DNA of 64,000 nt from Calliopum simillimum (Eukaryota; Arthropoda; Insecta; Diptera; Lauxaniidae), in assembly GCA_951812925.1 (NCBI GenBank), contig OX638370.1:23985964-24049963 (forward strand), in the 5' to 3' direction. The notes under the pieces are model-generated. The model saw nothing but the letters and a program-made list of their open reading frames with translations, was not told where the DNA came from and searched no databases. Shown here in pieces: positions 1 to 12,480 of this stretch (positions are counted from its first letter, which is position 1; every line of letters starts with the position of its first letter). The position numbers and the translations under genes are program-made.

Positions 1-840
1 TTTTTTATGCAATATTACTGGTTTTTTGGGTTTGACCAGTTTTAAAGTTGACATTCAAAAGCAGACAACGAAAAAATCAACCGAAAAAAAGAGAAGAAAA
101 CAAAAACCAGTGGTGCCAAATTTGATTAACAACCCACTAATTAACAACGTTAAAGTTTTTGTGAGTTTACACGAACGTGTTATCAACAAGAAAAGAAAGA
201 AAAAACGAAAAACAAAAAAATCACAGTGATAAAAATTGAAATGAATGTTTCGATTCAACATTCAATATCATAAGTGCTAAGGTACTCCAAGCTTTTTGGA
301 AACGTAGATTAAAATGTTGTGCTATATTGCACATTGGAAGCAAAGCATGAGATAGTAAAAATGAAGTGAAAAAAGTGACACATTTTTATGATCCGAAAGG
401 TGTGGAAAAATTTACGATAAGATAAAAAATAACAAATATATCCATATACTTAATATTGTATCTGTAGGTGTGCGATATATTTGTATGAATGCATATCGAA
501 AAAGATTATAGCGAACTAGCTAGCTGCTGACTTCTAGTTACTAATTTTGGCACAATTTATGCCGACATAGTATTAATTAGTCAAAAGTTAAGACTCGACT
601 GAACTTATTTGTGAAATGGCACAATGGAAGGCCAACTAGTGACATTTTTACCTGTGGCTGTGAAATGCTTTGACAGCTGCTGTTCAGTGGATTTTCTTTT
701 GTATTATGTTTAAATGAAAATTTTTCTGAGCTTACCCAACTCTTGCTAAAATAAGTTTTACGAACATTTCGAAAAATTGTCAGAACTAAAGTTCATATTT
801 ATCTACAGCTAATTCTGTTCAAAACGCGTTTGTTGTGAGT
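1..840. other. AT-rich sequence, no gene recognised
   Basis: No convincing coding region. Short open frames in both strands at 26-261 are lysine/phenylalanine-rich translations of A- and T-runs. No terminal repeat, tRNA or promoter signature was recognised here. Confidence 0.6.
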
Positions 841-1880
841 TGACCTAGAGAATTCGAAATGTACCTGTTCGATACTATTGCATATCTTTTGCATTTCAAA
901 ATATACCTTGGCATCTTTTTGATAATTTTGCAATTTTCTCGATATTGTTGCATTTCATACTTTGAGATAGAAATCTTTGATACTTTTGCGTTTCAAAGAA
1001 TCTTTTGTATCTTTTAGATACTTTTTTATCATTTCGATAATATTGTATCTTTTCGATAATTTTGTATCTTTTTGATACTTTTGTAAATTTTGAATATACT
1101 TTGTTATTTTTTTCATAATTTTGTATTTTTTTATACTTTTGTATTTTAGATACACATTTCTTTCTATCTCTTTTATACTTTTAAGTTTCAAAATACTTTA
1201 GTATCTTTTCTATACTTTTGCACTTCAGCGATACTTTTGTATCTTTTTAATACTTTTGCATTTTAGAGATAATTTTGCATTTTTTTGATACTTCTGCATT
1301 TCAAAGTGTATTTTTGAATTTTTTTGATACTTTTGCATTTTTACTTTGCTTTCCATTTCTTTGATACTTTTGCGTTTCAAAGAAACTTTTGTATCTTTTC
1401 GATAGTTTTGTATCTTTTCGATACTTTTGTATCTTTTCGATACTTTTGTATCTTTTCGATACTTTTGCATCTCTTTGATACTTTTGCATTTGAGAGGAAA
1501 TTTTGCATTTTTCGATACTTTTGCATTTCAGAGAAACTTACGTATTTTTTTTGATACTTTTGAATTTCATTTTGTATTTTTTGATAATTTTGTTTTTTTT
1601 TTCATACTTTTCTATTTCAGAGGTACTTTGCACTCTATCTCTTTTATACTTTGCAATTTTCTCGATACTGTTGCATTTCATACTTTTCTTTATATCTGTT
1701 TGATACTTTTGCGTTTCAAAGATACTTTTGTATCTTTTCGATACTTTTGTATCATTTCGATAATTTTTTATCTATTCGATAATTTTTGTATCTTTTCCAT
1801 AATTTTGTATTTTTTCGATACTTTTGCACTTCAGTGATACTCTTGTATCTTTTCGATTCTTTTGCATTTCAGAATTCTTT
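840..1880. repeat. Degenerate 19-bp minisatellite (TATCTTTTCGATACTTTTG)
   Basis: About 1 kb is built from variants of a 19-bp unit. The cleanest run is 1395-1475, where the unit repeats several times with few changes. Towards both sides units are degraded, with GCATTTCAAAGA replacing part of the unit. All open frames in this block, in either strand, are low-complexity translations of the repeat (KYQK/RYKSIEK on one strand, FDTFVSFRYF on the other) and are not genes. Confidence 0.8.
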
Positions 1881-1887
1881 GTGCTCA

Positions 1888-3220
1888 CGTTATGTCTTGT
1901 ACCCACTTTTAATTTATCAAATACTTCAATTCAGTGTCGCATGCAGATGTCTTGACAGTACATGGAAATGAGAGAAGAAACAACAAATAATTCCGCTTTT
2001 TTGTTTACGCTCTCTCATTCTCTTGTGAAACTATTTGAAAACTTCCGATATGATAAATTTTATTGTTGTTTTTCTCCTCGCACGTTTTACACTGACCAGA
2101 ACACGATGCTCTTAAACAGTCGATAGGTTTTTTGGCTATGTGGAGAAAATCTGGGAATGGGGTTTCATTTGTATTAGTTTAGTGGTCTGAAAAATGCAAA
2201 CCCGGAAATCGTAGCTGATCATCCCCGCGAAATATCGCAAAAATACATATCTTATATAAAAAAAAAAAAAAAAATCTAAAAAAAACGCAACAAACAAAGA
2301 TAAAAATAGTTATATTTAATGTATTTTGCAATGCTGAATCCAAATCGGGCCTTAGAATTGCTGTATCTCATACGGTTTTTGAGATATCTTACCCAAAACA
2401 AGGGAAAAAGCCGATGGTATGTTTTATTGTTGTGTTTTGGAGCTATATAACAGGATGTAAGTATATCCGTAAATTCTGATGCAGAAATGGAAAGCTCTAA
2501 TCAATCTTCTAACTTAATTCAAATAATGTCGATTTCTTTATTTTTCTCGGAGATATCCTAACCTAAAAGTTAAAAAAGTGCAAAAAACGTGTTTTGTCAT
2601 TATTTCAGTCTACGATATTTCGGAGAAAAATTAAGCTATTGATATAATTTAGATGTGATTTTAAAGAAAAAGATTGGAGCTTTTAGATAATGTATCGAAT
2701 TTTGCGTATGAATGTTCTATATTCTAGTTATATAGCTTAAAATTATAGCAAAAACGGTATTTTTTCCTTGTTTAGGCTAAGATATCTCAAAAACCGTATA
2801 AGATATATCAATTTTAAGTCCGTATTCGGATTCAGCATTGCAAAATGCATTAAATATAACTATTTTGATATTTGTTTGTTGCGTTTTTTTTCCGATTTTT
2901 TTTTTTTTTATATGGGATATGTATTTTTGCGATATTTCGCGGGGATGATCAGCTACGATTTCGGGGTTTGCATTTTTCAGACCACTAAACTAATACAAAT
3001 GAAACCCCATTCACAGATTTTCTCCACATAGCCAAGAAACCTATCGACTGTTTGAGAGCACCGTGTGAAGTATTTGTTTGCACACTGACGTATCTGTAAG
3101 ATCGAGATTTTTGCACTGATAAAACAAGACCGTGAACTTCAGTGCCAAAATGAATTCAGTGTACAGTGGAAATTTGAATCTTGATTTTTTTGGATGATAT
3201 ACTTCAGTTCAGTGTAAAAT
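1888..3220. repeat. Family C interspersed repeat, copy 1, split by a foldback element
   Basis: The left part (1888-2100) and right part (3067-about 3220) together match copies at 15502-15870 and 37697-39085. Shared landmarks, in order, are ACGTTATGTCTTGTACCC, TATCAAATACTTC, CAGTGTCGC, TACACTGACC, GAAGTATTTG, the CAGTGTCAAAATGAAATCAG-like block and TTCAGTTCAGTGTAAAATGT. The repeat is rich in CAGTGT motifs. Its class is unknown: no coding sequence is visible and the outer ends were not defined by a target duplication. Confidence 0.6.
2101..3066. mobile_element. Foldback element: 966-bp imperfect palindrome
   Basis: The whole element folds on itself around about 2588 (CAAAAAACGTGTTTTG). Left-arm blocks recur inverted in the right arm: TCGATAGGTTTTTTGGCTAT near 2120, GCTGATCATCCCCGCGAAAT near 2211, TTTTGAGATATCTTACC near 2379 and AGCTATATAA near 2441. 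The tips are ACACGRTGCTCT and its inverse. It is flanked by GA at 2099-2100 and 3067-3068. Removing it rejoins TTACACTGACCAGAAGTATTTG, which matches the uninterrupted family C copy at about 15672. So the ends and a 2-bp target duplication are well supported. There is no transposase; it is non-autonomous and its superfamily is unassigned. Confidence 0.82.
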
Positions 3221-3880
3221 GTGCGAGTAAAGAAAATGGCACTATATTTCTTGTTCAGGCCCTTATTATGCATGCATGTTTTTCAAAATTTCAGCACGTT
3301 CAATCACACTCTGTCTCTAGCAATCATTTTTAATCTCATTAAACCTCCTTCAATCATATATAATTTCTCCATAATATTGATTTTGCTATCTGGTTTCTTT
3401 AATTTTTTTCTTTTTTGCTAAACAACGCTTTCAATTCCATTTTATTTCTATTGCAAGTTTAAAATAACAAAGTACATACAATTTTTTAAATTTATTTTTT
3501 GTTTTTTTTTTTTCAGTAGTCATATGTACTACAAATTTGTTAATATTCGTTCTTGACAGCATCTTGTTAATTTCTATTGTTTTTTTTTGTATTTATTCAA
3601 GTTTTTTATTTCGAAATTTTTATATTGTTTACTCATCCAGCACACATTGAGTAATCTTTTGTTAGCACTTACAATTAACAGTTTTTGTTCTAAAAGTTTA
3701 GGTCACATTTTTTAAGGCTTTCAATTTTAGTAAGTATATACACTTATATTTAAAATTTATTGTTTTTGCACAGCAGTTATTGCAGTTCATTTTGCAAAGT
3801 AGAAATTAAGTTTGAAGAATGGAGATAACTTGTAATCGCTTTTCAATGATTTATTGGTGTTTTGAACAAAGTAACACTTC
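3220..3880. other. AT-rich sequence, no gene recognised
   Basis: Only short open frames in T-rich sequence. No terminal repeats or RNA gene signals recognised. Confidence 0.5.
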
Positions 3881-5060
3881 CCATATACTGCTAAAGCTTA
3901 ATAATTTTTCCCAAGTTTTAATCACTTTCAACTAGTTTTAATCACTTTCAACTGGAAAAGGTCACTGGAAAAGGAAAGAGAAAGGCAAGAGATCAAAGTC
4001 GTCGCAAGGGATCGCAACAAATGGAGATGTTTCATATAGGAGAATACATACATTCAACTTGTTTTAGTCATTTTCAACTTTTTGCTCACTTACAGTTTAA
4101 TTCCCTTTCAGCCAAGTCAATTAAATTCTAAAAAATTTTGGCCATTTTTATTCAGTTTTAATAACATTCAACTAGCTTTAATATATTTAAGTTATATACA
4201 ATCACTTTCAACCAAATTCAATCGATCTCGAGAAATTATTATTTTCTTATAGTTTCTGTCACATTTAATTAGATTCAATCTAGGTTCAATCTCTTTCAAC
4301 TAGCTTCAATCACTTTCAACTTGTTTCAATCACTTTCAACTTGTTTCGATCACTTTCAACCAGTTTCAATCACTTTCAACTAGTTTCAATTAGTTTCAAC
4401 TTGTTTCAATTCTAAGAAATTTCAATCATTTTCAGTCACCTGACGACCGACATGAAAAATGAGAATCAATTCGCGACTATCATTAAGCAAGCCATTTTTT
4501 AAAACTATTTATTTCAAAGATCGGCCTTAATTCGCTTAAAAAAAATACTTGCTTAAGCAACCATTAGTCATTAATGATAGTCACCAGCTTATTCTAAATT
4601 TTCTTGTCGGACGTTTCACCTTATCAGAATTTGCTCATTCCATTGCTCAAAAGAAATGTAAAAAATTATTTTTCATTTCAATCACTTTTCAGTGCGCTAT
4701 AATTTTTTTTAAATGTTATAATTTCAATAATCCATTACAGTCATATTTAATACTTTTGAATTTCCCATAGATGTTCAAAATAAACATACGAATATTTCAA
4801 AGGTTTTCAACCAGTTTCAAAAATTTTCAAGCACTCTTTGTCAATTTCAATCACAATTGGTTTAAAATTTCAATCACATTTATTTTAGTTTTTTTAAACA
4901 TGTATTAATTTTTGGCCATTTCAACGTCTTTCAACTACTTTCAACCACTTTCAACTTTTCATAAAATTTAATTTTTTAAGCATTGAAAGCAAATTTGGTA
5001 TGTATAACGGCACTAAATAGCCAAAACCGTCTTTCAACCACATTCAATCACTTAAGAGCA
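3880..5060. repeat. Simple repeat, 20-bp unit CAATCACTTTCAACTTGTTT
   Basis: The tight tandem block lies at about 4290-4410, with CAATCACTTTCAAC recurring every 20 bp and CTAGTTT, CTTGTTT or CCAGTTT between. Looser copies of the same motif continue to about 5060, and a related block lies at 9290-9700. No coding potential. Confidence 0.75.
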
Positions 5061-7250
5061 TATTTTGTATTTATAAAAACACAAATTAGTCAAAACAAAC
5101 ATAAAAACTTAATTTATTGCGGTGGATTTACCCTTTAGACTTTTTTTGAACGTCCATTTTTTTTTGAAATTTAAAATTAACGTTGTTTTAGAAAAATCTC
5201 AGAAAAAAATCTCAATCTATATTTCGCCACTGCGTACAACGCCTACACATTGAAAATTGAATGAAACTACATAAAAATCACTATATTTGAAAGCTATAAA
5301 ATTTACTAAAAACATGCGAGTTTAAGTTTATTTTTATAATTTCCAACAAAGCGAGGCAACAGAAAAAAAAAATAAAAAATAAACGAAAAACCTACACAAC
5401 GCAGTACAAGTAAAGGCAAAAATAAAAATACACAAAATGTATAAAACTAATTGACGGAACAGTTTGAAAAACATAAATTAACAAAACTAAAGAAAAAAAA
5501 AAAAACAAAAATCTCCAAAAATAAATATTTTAAATGCGAAAAAAAACTTTAAGATTTAGCCAGCAGCAGCCACAGCATCACAAATCGTGCTACGGATGCT
5601 GCTGCTACGACTGCTTGCTTGGCTGACGACAGTAGAGCAAAATCTGAATTTTTAATTTTTATTTTTATTTTTAATATTGACGTAAAACTCACACTTTACA
5701 ACTACATATTCAAATAAAATCGCATGCTATAAAGTTTGGCGAATATGAATCTTTTTCAACATTCATTCAATTTTTACATTTGCTGTTACAATTGCAATGT
5801 ACGATGATATTTAATTGTGCAGAAATATTATATATTCAAAGAAATGCTCCATCCACAAAATCTAAACAAATACAAATGCATTTAATTACGTCAGATATTG
5901 GAACCGGCACATTGTGTATGTACCTATGATATGGAGCATGGGGCATGGTGACGGGCGGGCAACTGCTTTTGTATGCGTGCATAAACTATTAGAGTTCTTG
6001 TGTTTATTTGATTTGATTCTTCTGCTTCTTCTTCTATTTTTCGTCTTATCTTAAAATAAGAAACGATCGGTCTCTTTTCGTTTTCGTTTGTGTTTTGTTT
6101 CTTTTTGGTATTTTCATTCTGTGCTGTTTAGCTTTCAATATTATTTTTTGTTTTTTTTTTTCACATCTCAATTCTTTGTTGTTTTTATTAATAACTCACA
6201 TGTGGTAGCGAACAAAAAAAAAAAAATAAATAAATAAAAATTATAAAAAAATTATAAAATTGAAAATTCCTATTGATGTTGCTTTTGCCATTCTCTCTCT
6301 CACTCATTTCGCGCTATCTCATTCAAAATTTAGATTTCTAGTCGTAACTAACTAATAAATTGAAGGTCTCAGACCATTAGAAATATAAAGCGTAAAATTA
6401 TATTTTGTGTATTATTTTAATTTTAAAAATTTTCGATATTTTAAAGAAAAACATTTGACCCAAAAATGAAAAATTTTTCAATTTCATCGAAAATTTTTTA
6501 AATTCCAGAAAAAGTTTCAAGGAATTATTTCCTTAAAATAAATAGAATTTACTCTTGCGTTTCTAAACTATTTATAAATGTAAGCAAGTTGTGCATGTCA
6601 CTCCCTTTGAAACAGAAAGACGCGTTTTCAATCATATGCCAAGCTATCATAAATCCTACAGAAGCCCTGAATTGGCAACTTTGCCTCCCATCTATTTATA
6701 TCCACAGTTAGACAATTAAACACGATTCCCAAATATAGCTTCACTAACAGCACTACATTACATTAATCGTTATATCATGGTCTGAAATCTCGTTTGCCCC
6801 ATACGTCACTTCGTTTGAAAATCAAAAGCAAATAACTTGTGGATGTGTCGATACAGGTTAAAAGCTTTTGTCTTCTTAACAAGAACTTAGGCGATGATAT
6901 GCTAAAAGGGCGAAAGTCAATAAAGATCATAATAATCGGTTATTTGACTGATAACATTTTTTAAGCCTATACCATCAATTTCACACTAGAGACCAATTTT
7001 ATTCATTTCCAACAAAATTTCAGCCATTTCATATTATGAAATTACTTATGTCTCATAATTGACTTTTGCCTTTTTACATACATCGATTTATATTCAAAGT
7101 ACCTTAACGATATCGATGCGAAATACTTAATATTTTTCTAGAATTTTTAAAGCTTCTTGTTTTGAGGTTAAAAATGGGATACCGAATAATAAGAAACTTG
7201 AATACAGATCATTCAACAGTCAGACTACAACAAAAGCTCACCAACCTTAA
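5060..7250. other. AT-rich sequence, no gene recognised
   Basis: No coding region recognised. A CAG/CTG-rich patch at 5558-5624 can form an imperfect hairpin, with CAGCATC pairing with GATGCTG and AGC/GCT outer pairs around a loop near ACAAATCGTGCTACG. Polypurine and polypyrimidine runs occur at about 6130-6250. Confidence 0.5.
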
Positions 7251-7689
7251 ACTCTTAAGTCAAAGCTGCTGACAGAAAGCAACATCACTCTCAGATTTGT
7301 ACCCGACTACAGAAACATTGAGGACGATGAAAAAGTCAATTGAAGTGTGTTGTCTATGTAGCTTGCCTAGAATAATCACTTGAGCTGCCGCTGTTGCACT
7401 AAAGATTGGCAAAAGATACATCTTCATATTTAATGGACAGCCTGGTCCGTGCGTTATGTTAATATTTCTGTGTATGGAAAATTTCTTACAAAGACCGCAA
7501 TACAACATTTGTGATAAGAATACTTTTTGAAAACCATAGGCGTATATGAAGTCACGCAAAAAAAGCGCTCTTTCTTAAATAACCACGGTGTAAGTTGCAG
7601 AAACTCATATGAGAGAGATTTACTCACTTACTTTCTCTGTGAGTGTGGGTTTTTTGGGAAGTTTTATCTTTTCATAAGTCGTGAGTGTT

Positions 7690-8090
7690 TTGTGTGTAAC
7701 GTGAGCACCTGCCATGATGACTTAATCGCACAGTGTTCTTCACACTTGGTTCAGTATAATGAAGAACAGCACAGCACTCAATCAGCAAAATGCCGATGGC
7801 TGCTTACTATTTTTAGAATTATGCGATCAGGCACAAGTCGTCCCAATAGTGAAAAAATGATGATTATCTAAGCCTCTGTCCTTTTATGTATCATGGCACC
7901 CAGTTGAGAATGAAACTACACATCGAGCTTCTCTCGCTCATCTTGCGATTAAAGTTCAAACCACAGTCCCCACGAAACTCCTCGAAGGGCAATCCCAATA
8001 GTCAGTTGGAGGATCCAGTGAACTGGACTCCCCAAAGGCTTCTGACGCCCGGGCTACCAGAATAATCTATAGTCGGACTATGAAGCAGCG
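7690..8090. repeat. Unidentified direct duplication, copy 1
   Basis: This segment shares ordered blocks with 8560-8960, about 866 bp downstream: GTGAGCACCTGCCATGATG, TTCTTCACAC, ATCATGGCACCC with GTTG after it, ACATC then AGCTTCT, AACCACAG, and CCCAATAGTC. Between the blocks the copies have diverged heavily. The GC content is above the local average. It may be part of an old retroelement, but no protein family was recognised in any frame. Confidence 0.55.
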
Positions 8091-8559
8091 ACGCTACTTT
8101 TGTATAGCTCTGATCAGCCTGGGAATAATCACCCGTGTCGATTTATCATGGATTGTGAAAACGCGTTTCTTGGTACTATCTTCTCTTAAAGAAAGCTGCT
8201 GACATTTTTTAGGAGAGGTAGTTCCATCCAAGGTAGCTATAGCCACTTTGCTATGTACGACTCGACTTATTATGGGTCGTGGGAACATGCTTATAAGTGC
8301 GAACTTCTCAGGAAAAACCCTTAAAATTCTATCGCGGATCACTTTGTCATATGCGAACAACTTTCTAAAGAAAGCCTTAGATTTCTTTTGACCACTTTAT
8401 GCGTAATTCAACAATTAGAGATTTAAGGAAAACAAATCACCCATCCTTCCAAAAGTTACGCACCTTCTTGCATTGGCCGGTAGCCAACAATGTCAACTAC
8501 CATTTCCGGGGGTTGCCGCTAGGACATGTGAAAATGTCTACGTTCTTTTGACAGAAGTA

Positions 8560-8960
8560 TCTTGTGTTTAACGTGAGCACCTGCCATGATGTCTTAATTT
8601 CACTGTGTTCTTCACACTCGGTCCAGTTACTGACGGACGGCGTTACCCTCAATATGGGAATAAGCCCCTGAAGGTTACCATTCCTAAGTCATGCAGATGG
8701 AGCAAGCTTACCACCTTACCTGGAAATGAAGAGTATAAACCTCTGCCATTCTTTGGGTCATGGCACCCGGTTGGATGCAACTCCACATCAAGCTTCTTTC
8801 GCTCTTCTCGCGATTTTGGGTATAAACCACAGCCACCACAAATCTCCTTGAAGGGCCAACCCAATAGTCGGACTGGATAAATCCAGTAGGCTACTGACTT
8901 CCGTGACACCAGAAGAGTCTCCGGTCAGACTTTGTAGCCGAAGCTACTACCGGTATTGCT
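8560..8960. repeat. Unidentified direct duplication, copy 2
   Basis: Second copy of the segment at 7690-8090. Blocks appear in the same order and orientation, ending near the GTCAGACTTTGTAGCCGAAG stretch, whose counterpart in copy 1 reads GTCGGACTATGAAGCAGCG. Open frames on both strands here are not recognisable proteins. The intervening 8094-8360 minus frame (88 codons) is also unrecognised. Confidence 0.55.
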
Positions 8961-11390
8961 CCATCCAGCTTGGACTGGTAACCGTCACTCGCTGATACAT
9001 TCATACCATACCACATATACTAAACACATTTTACAAATAAAGAACACATCCTACCTGTTCGCCAAACTACCGTCCAGTCGCTACTACCTAACAGTCTCCC
9101 TTCTAACAACCTATACCTAAAACCTATCTCCAAACTCCAATACTCCACCTTACATACAACGTACATAAGTCCAGTAGCATAGCTGGGATGGGGAGCGAAG
9201 AAGAACACCACCGCGGACGACATTCTGAGAGGGTGGCAGACATGACAATGTGGGTTACTCAATTACTGTTTTCCATATTATAGCCACTATAAGCCAGTTC
9301 AATTTTAATCGATCATTCTCAGACATTTTTAAAGGCTTTCAATTCTTTTCATTCTCTTTCAACTAATATAACTTATGATTATATTCAATCACTTCCAATT
9401 ACTGGTATTCACTTTCAGTCCCCATTTAATCGATAACAATTCCATTTCCTTAGATTCTACATTTGGTTATTTTCTGTCATTTTCACTCTTCTCTACTAAC
9501 ATTTATGTACATTGAAACACTTTCGAAAATTTTTCAATCACTATTAGCCACTTTATGTCACCTCATTTTCTGTGAGTCACCGTACTCACCTTCATTCACT
9601 TTTCGTCACTTCCATTCACTTTCAATCACTTTCACTCACCTTCAGTCACTTTGAGTCACCTTGAATCACTTTCAATAATTTTTGATAACTTTCAATTGCA
9701 TTTAATATGCATTCAATAAATCTTTTACTCCATACAACCAATAGTTTTCGTTCACTTGTAATTATTATTACTAGATCACTTTATGCCATACTAAATTACT
9801 TTCAATTACATACTTTCAAATATTGCCAAACACAACATATCTCTGTAACTAGACGTCAACATACTTTTTTTCTGAAAATATTATCGGCATTTGAAAGCAT
9901 ATCAAATCAGACATTTTTACAAATTATCAAATTCTGCTTGCGGTGCATAATAAAAAATAAAAACATCAAAATCAACAGCGTCGTACATCATCGTACATCA
10001 AACAAGTCAATGAGTTCAATTTCAACTTCAAGTCAATAAAATTAGATGTGATTTTATCAATTATGTATGTAACGCGCGTATTCAATGATTTTTGCACATT
10101 TTCTGTTTTATTGCTCTGTGATGATTTCCAGTTACTTTTGATAAAAAAAATATTGTGTCATGCTAAAAGTGTTGTTTGTACAGCGACCGAACAGCGAAAC
10201 AAAAACAAAAATGTCATGTTCAACATTGAAAATGTGATGCTTTGTAATATGTTTTTGATTTTTTTGAAAACTGTCGCGATTATGTAGGTGATAATTGAAA
10301 TAATATTGATAATAAAGTTATATATTTTTTGGCTCTTTGGCATAAATGCGGAATTTCAAATGAAATTGAAAGTATACACAACATTAAATGTTGCTTTAAC
10401 TCAATTAGTTTTGAATTGAATGAACTAAGCACTTTGAGGGCTAAAAGAGTTAAAAGTCCATTTATTTTTGTGACTTTTAAATTACTTACTGTACATTTTA
10501 CCTTCGGCAATCTATTGCCAACAATGTTCAATTTATTCAAACAATTTTCAACTAGTTTCAATTGTTTTGAACATGTTTTCTTGTGTTTCGCAGCAGAAAA
10601 TAGTTGCATTGTCATACAATTTATGAACTAAGAAGTGAAATCAATCAGAAACAATAGTGATTTCAATTTCAGATAAATCGAAAGAATGGACAAAATAACA
10701 ATGGGCACTTTTGTCTGAATAATTCGACCAAACCAACGATATAATGAATTGCAAATTTATTTGTATCTTTTGAGTTATAACTAAAGAATTGAATGTGGAG
10801 CATACTTACATTAGTAAGGAGTGTTTATGTATGTATGAATGATTATGAATTTGTTTACAAACTAAGATAATTTTTTCCCTATACCCCACACTAGGATTTA
10901 CAGGATGTAGAAGAGAAAATGTGTATAAAATGCAGAAAAGTATTGGAAAAGTACGCTTAAAACTGCGTGGACACAAAAAAAAATTTTACTGAAGCCATAA
11001 TGGCTTAAGTTAAAATATTTTAAAAATATCGAAAGAATTATATTTACTATCAGAAAACCTAAGTAAAAAGTTATTGACAACAGGAAAAAATAGAACACCA
11101 AAAAAACAAATGACCAAACTACTCATTTAGTGAATTTCATTAGAACCACATACAAATATGGGCATCATAAATAAAAAAAAATTGGAAATATCACGCGGAT
11201 ACTTTAAAATATTATTAGTAAGTTGGTCTAATATGCATATAAGTAAATGATTAAAAATACAGTAGCACGAAACGAATGTGATGTCATTCACAAAATATCC
11301 AAGTATAGATTTTGCGTGAAAAACCCGAAAAGAATAAGTATGAAATATTACTATCGAACCATAAGCATTGGTTGGCTTTGTTGAATACAA
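8960..11390. other. Non-coding stretch with CACTTTCA simple repeats
   Basis: 9290-9700 is a loose continuation of the simple repeat seen near 4300 (TTCACTTTCAATCACTTTCA-type units). The rest is AT-rich without recognisable genes. Overlapping open frames on both strands at 10158-10631 are not similar to anything I recognise. Confidence 0.5.
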
Positions 11391-11391
11391 A

Positions 11392-11694
11392 CTTTCAACA
11401 ACAATTTTATTATTAGACTACGGTTTTACCGAATATTTAGTTGTGGCGAGATTTATAAATCTAATTTTTAAAACATACACGTCTCCACCGGCGAAAGAGA
11501 TTTTTGAAAGTAAACGTCATAATACAAAATTCTCAACTCAGTACAAAATGTCTGACATAAGAATTTTCAACTAAATTTTTGTTGTTATACTACGTTTCTA
11601 CTGAGGATTTAGCTGTGATAAGATTTTTAAATCCAGTTGTTAAATCCTACATGTTTCCACCGGCCGAAAGAGATTTTTGAAAGTAAATGTCATA
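11392..11694. repeat. Tandem duplication, about 172-bp unit
   Basis: Two adjacent copies, starting at 11392 and 11564. Each contains TTTCAACWA, a TAGACTACG/TATACTACG step, TTTAGYTGTG, TCCACCGGC and the shared block GAAAGAGATTTTTGAAAGTA, and each ends in CGTCATAA or TGTCATAA. Identity is moderate, so the duplication is not recent. No coding potential was recognised. Confidence 0.65.
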
Positions 11695-11719
11695 AGCGGG
11701 AAAATACTAGTTGTTCTTC

Positions 11720-12480
11720 CTTTTTTTATAATATTTTCTTCTATTTGTTTTTTTTTTTAATTACATTTAATGACAATGCCAAATATAAGGGGTGCCATTT
11801 GGTCGAAAAAAGCCAAAATCGGTAGTTTGGTTTCGATTTATATGAAGATTTAAATAAAATCTCCTCCGAGATGGATTTATTTTTGCATGGTATATTAAGT
11901 GATATACAGTGAAATTTAGAGCTAAGTCTCGAAACAAGTAAATTTCCTCAAATCTCCGGTTGATAATTAGTTATACATAGTTAATTTTACACCTAATACA
12001 GAAAATAAAGTATAACCCGTTCGAAGCGTACACCTAATTTTCCGACTTTTTTAATGAAAATTAGCTAATTTTATGCTCCTGAACATAAAAATAAAATTTT
12101 TTTTGGGCCACTCTAGAATTTTTTCTAATATGAATTGGTTTCCACCGCTTTGATGCACTAGCAAACATTACACATAGAACACCAAAATTTTATATTGAAA
12201 TCGATGAAAATTTAATTTTTTTGGCCGGAAAATTGAAATATCCTTGTAATTTTATTAAAAACACTTAAAATAACTGAATAAATGGCCCTTACATTGTATA
12301 TAAATTCAAAAATAAAGGAAAACTTCTATCAGAAAAGTTCAATATCGTGAAAAATATGATAGTTTTTGAAGTATGGCCAACGTTTGAATAAAGCGTGAGC
12401 TTCTCCTCAACAATGTGAATAATTTGGAGGCAGAAAAATCAGTTTGGTGGCATAAAACGGACCCTATGACCATTTAAATG
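11720..12480. other. AT-rich sequence, no gene recognised
   Basis: No open frame of interest and no terminal repeats located. It may belong to the same decayed element as the transposase-like remnant just downstream, but nothing in the sequence proves that. Confidence 0.4.

Noticed and set aside
2768..3031. 87-codon plus-strand frame
   Set aside because: It falls entirely inside the right arm of the foldback element and is not conserved as protein in the mirrored arm.
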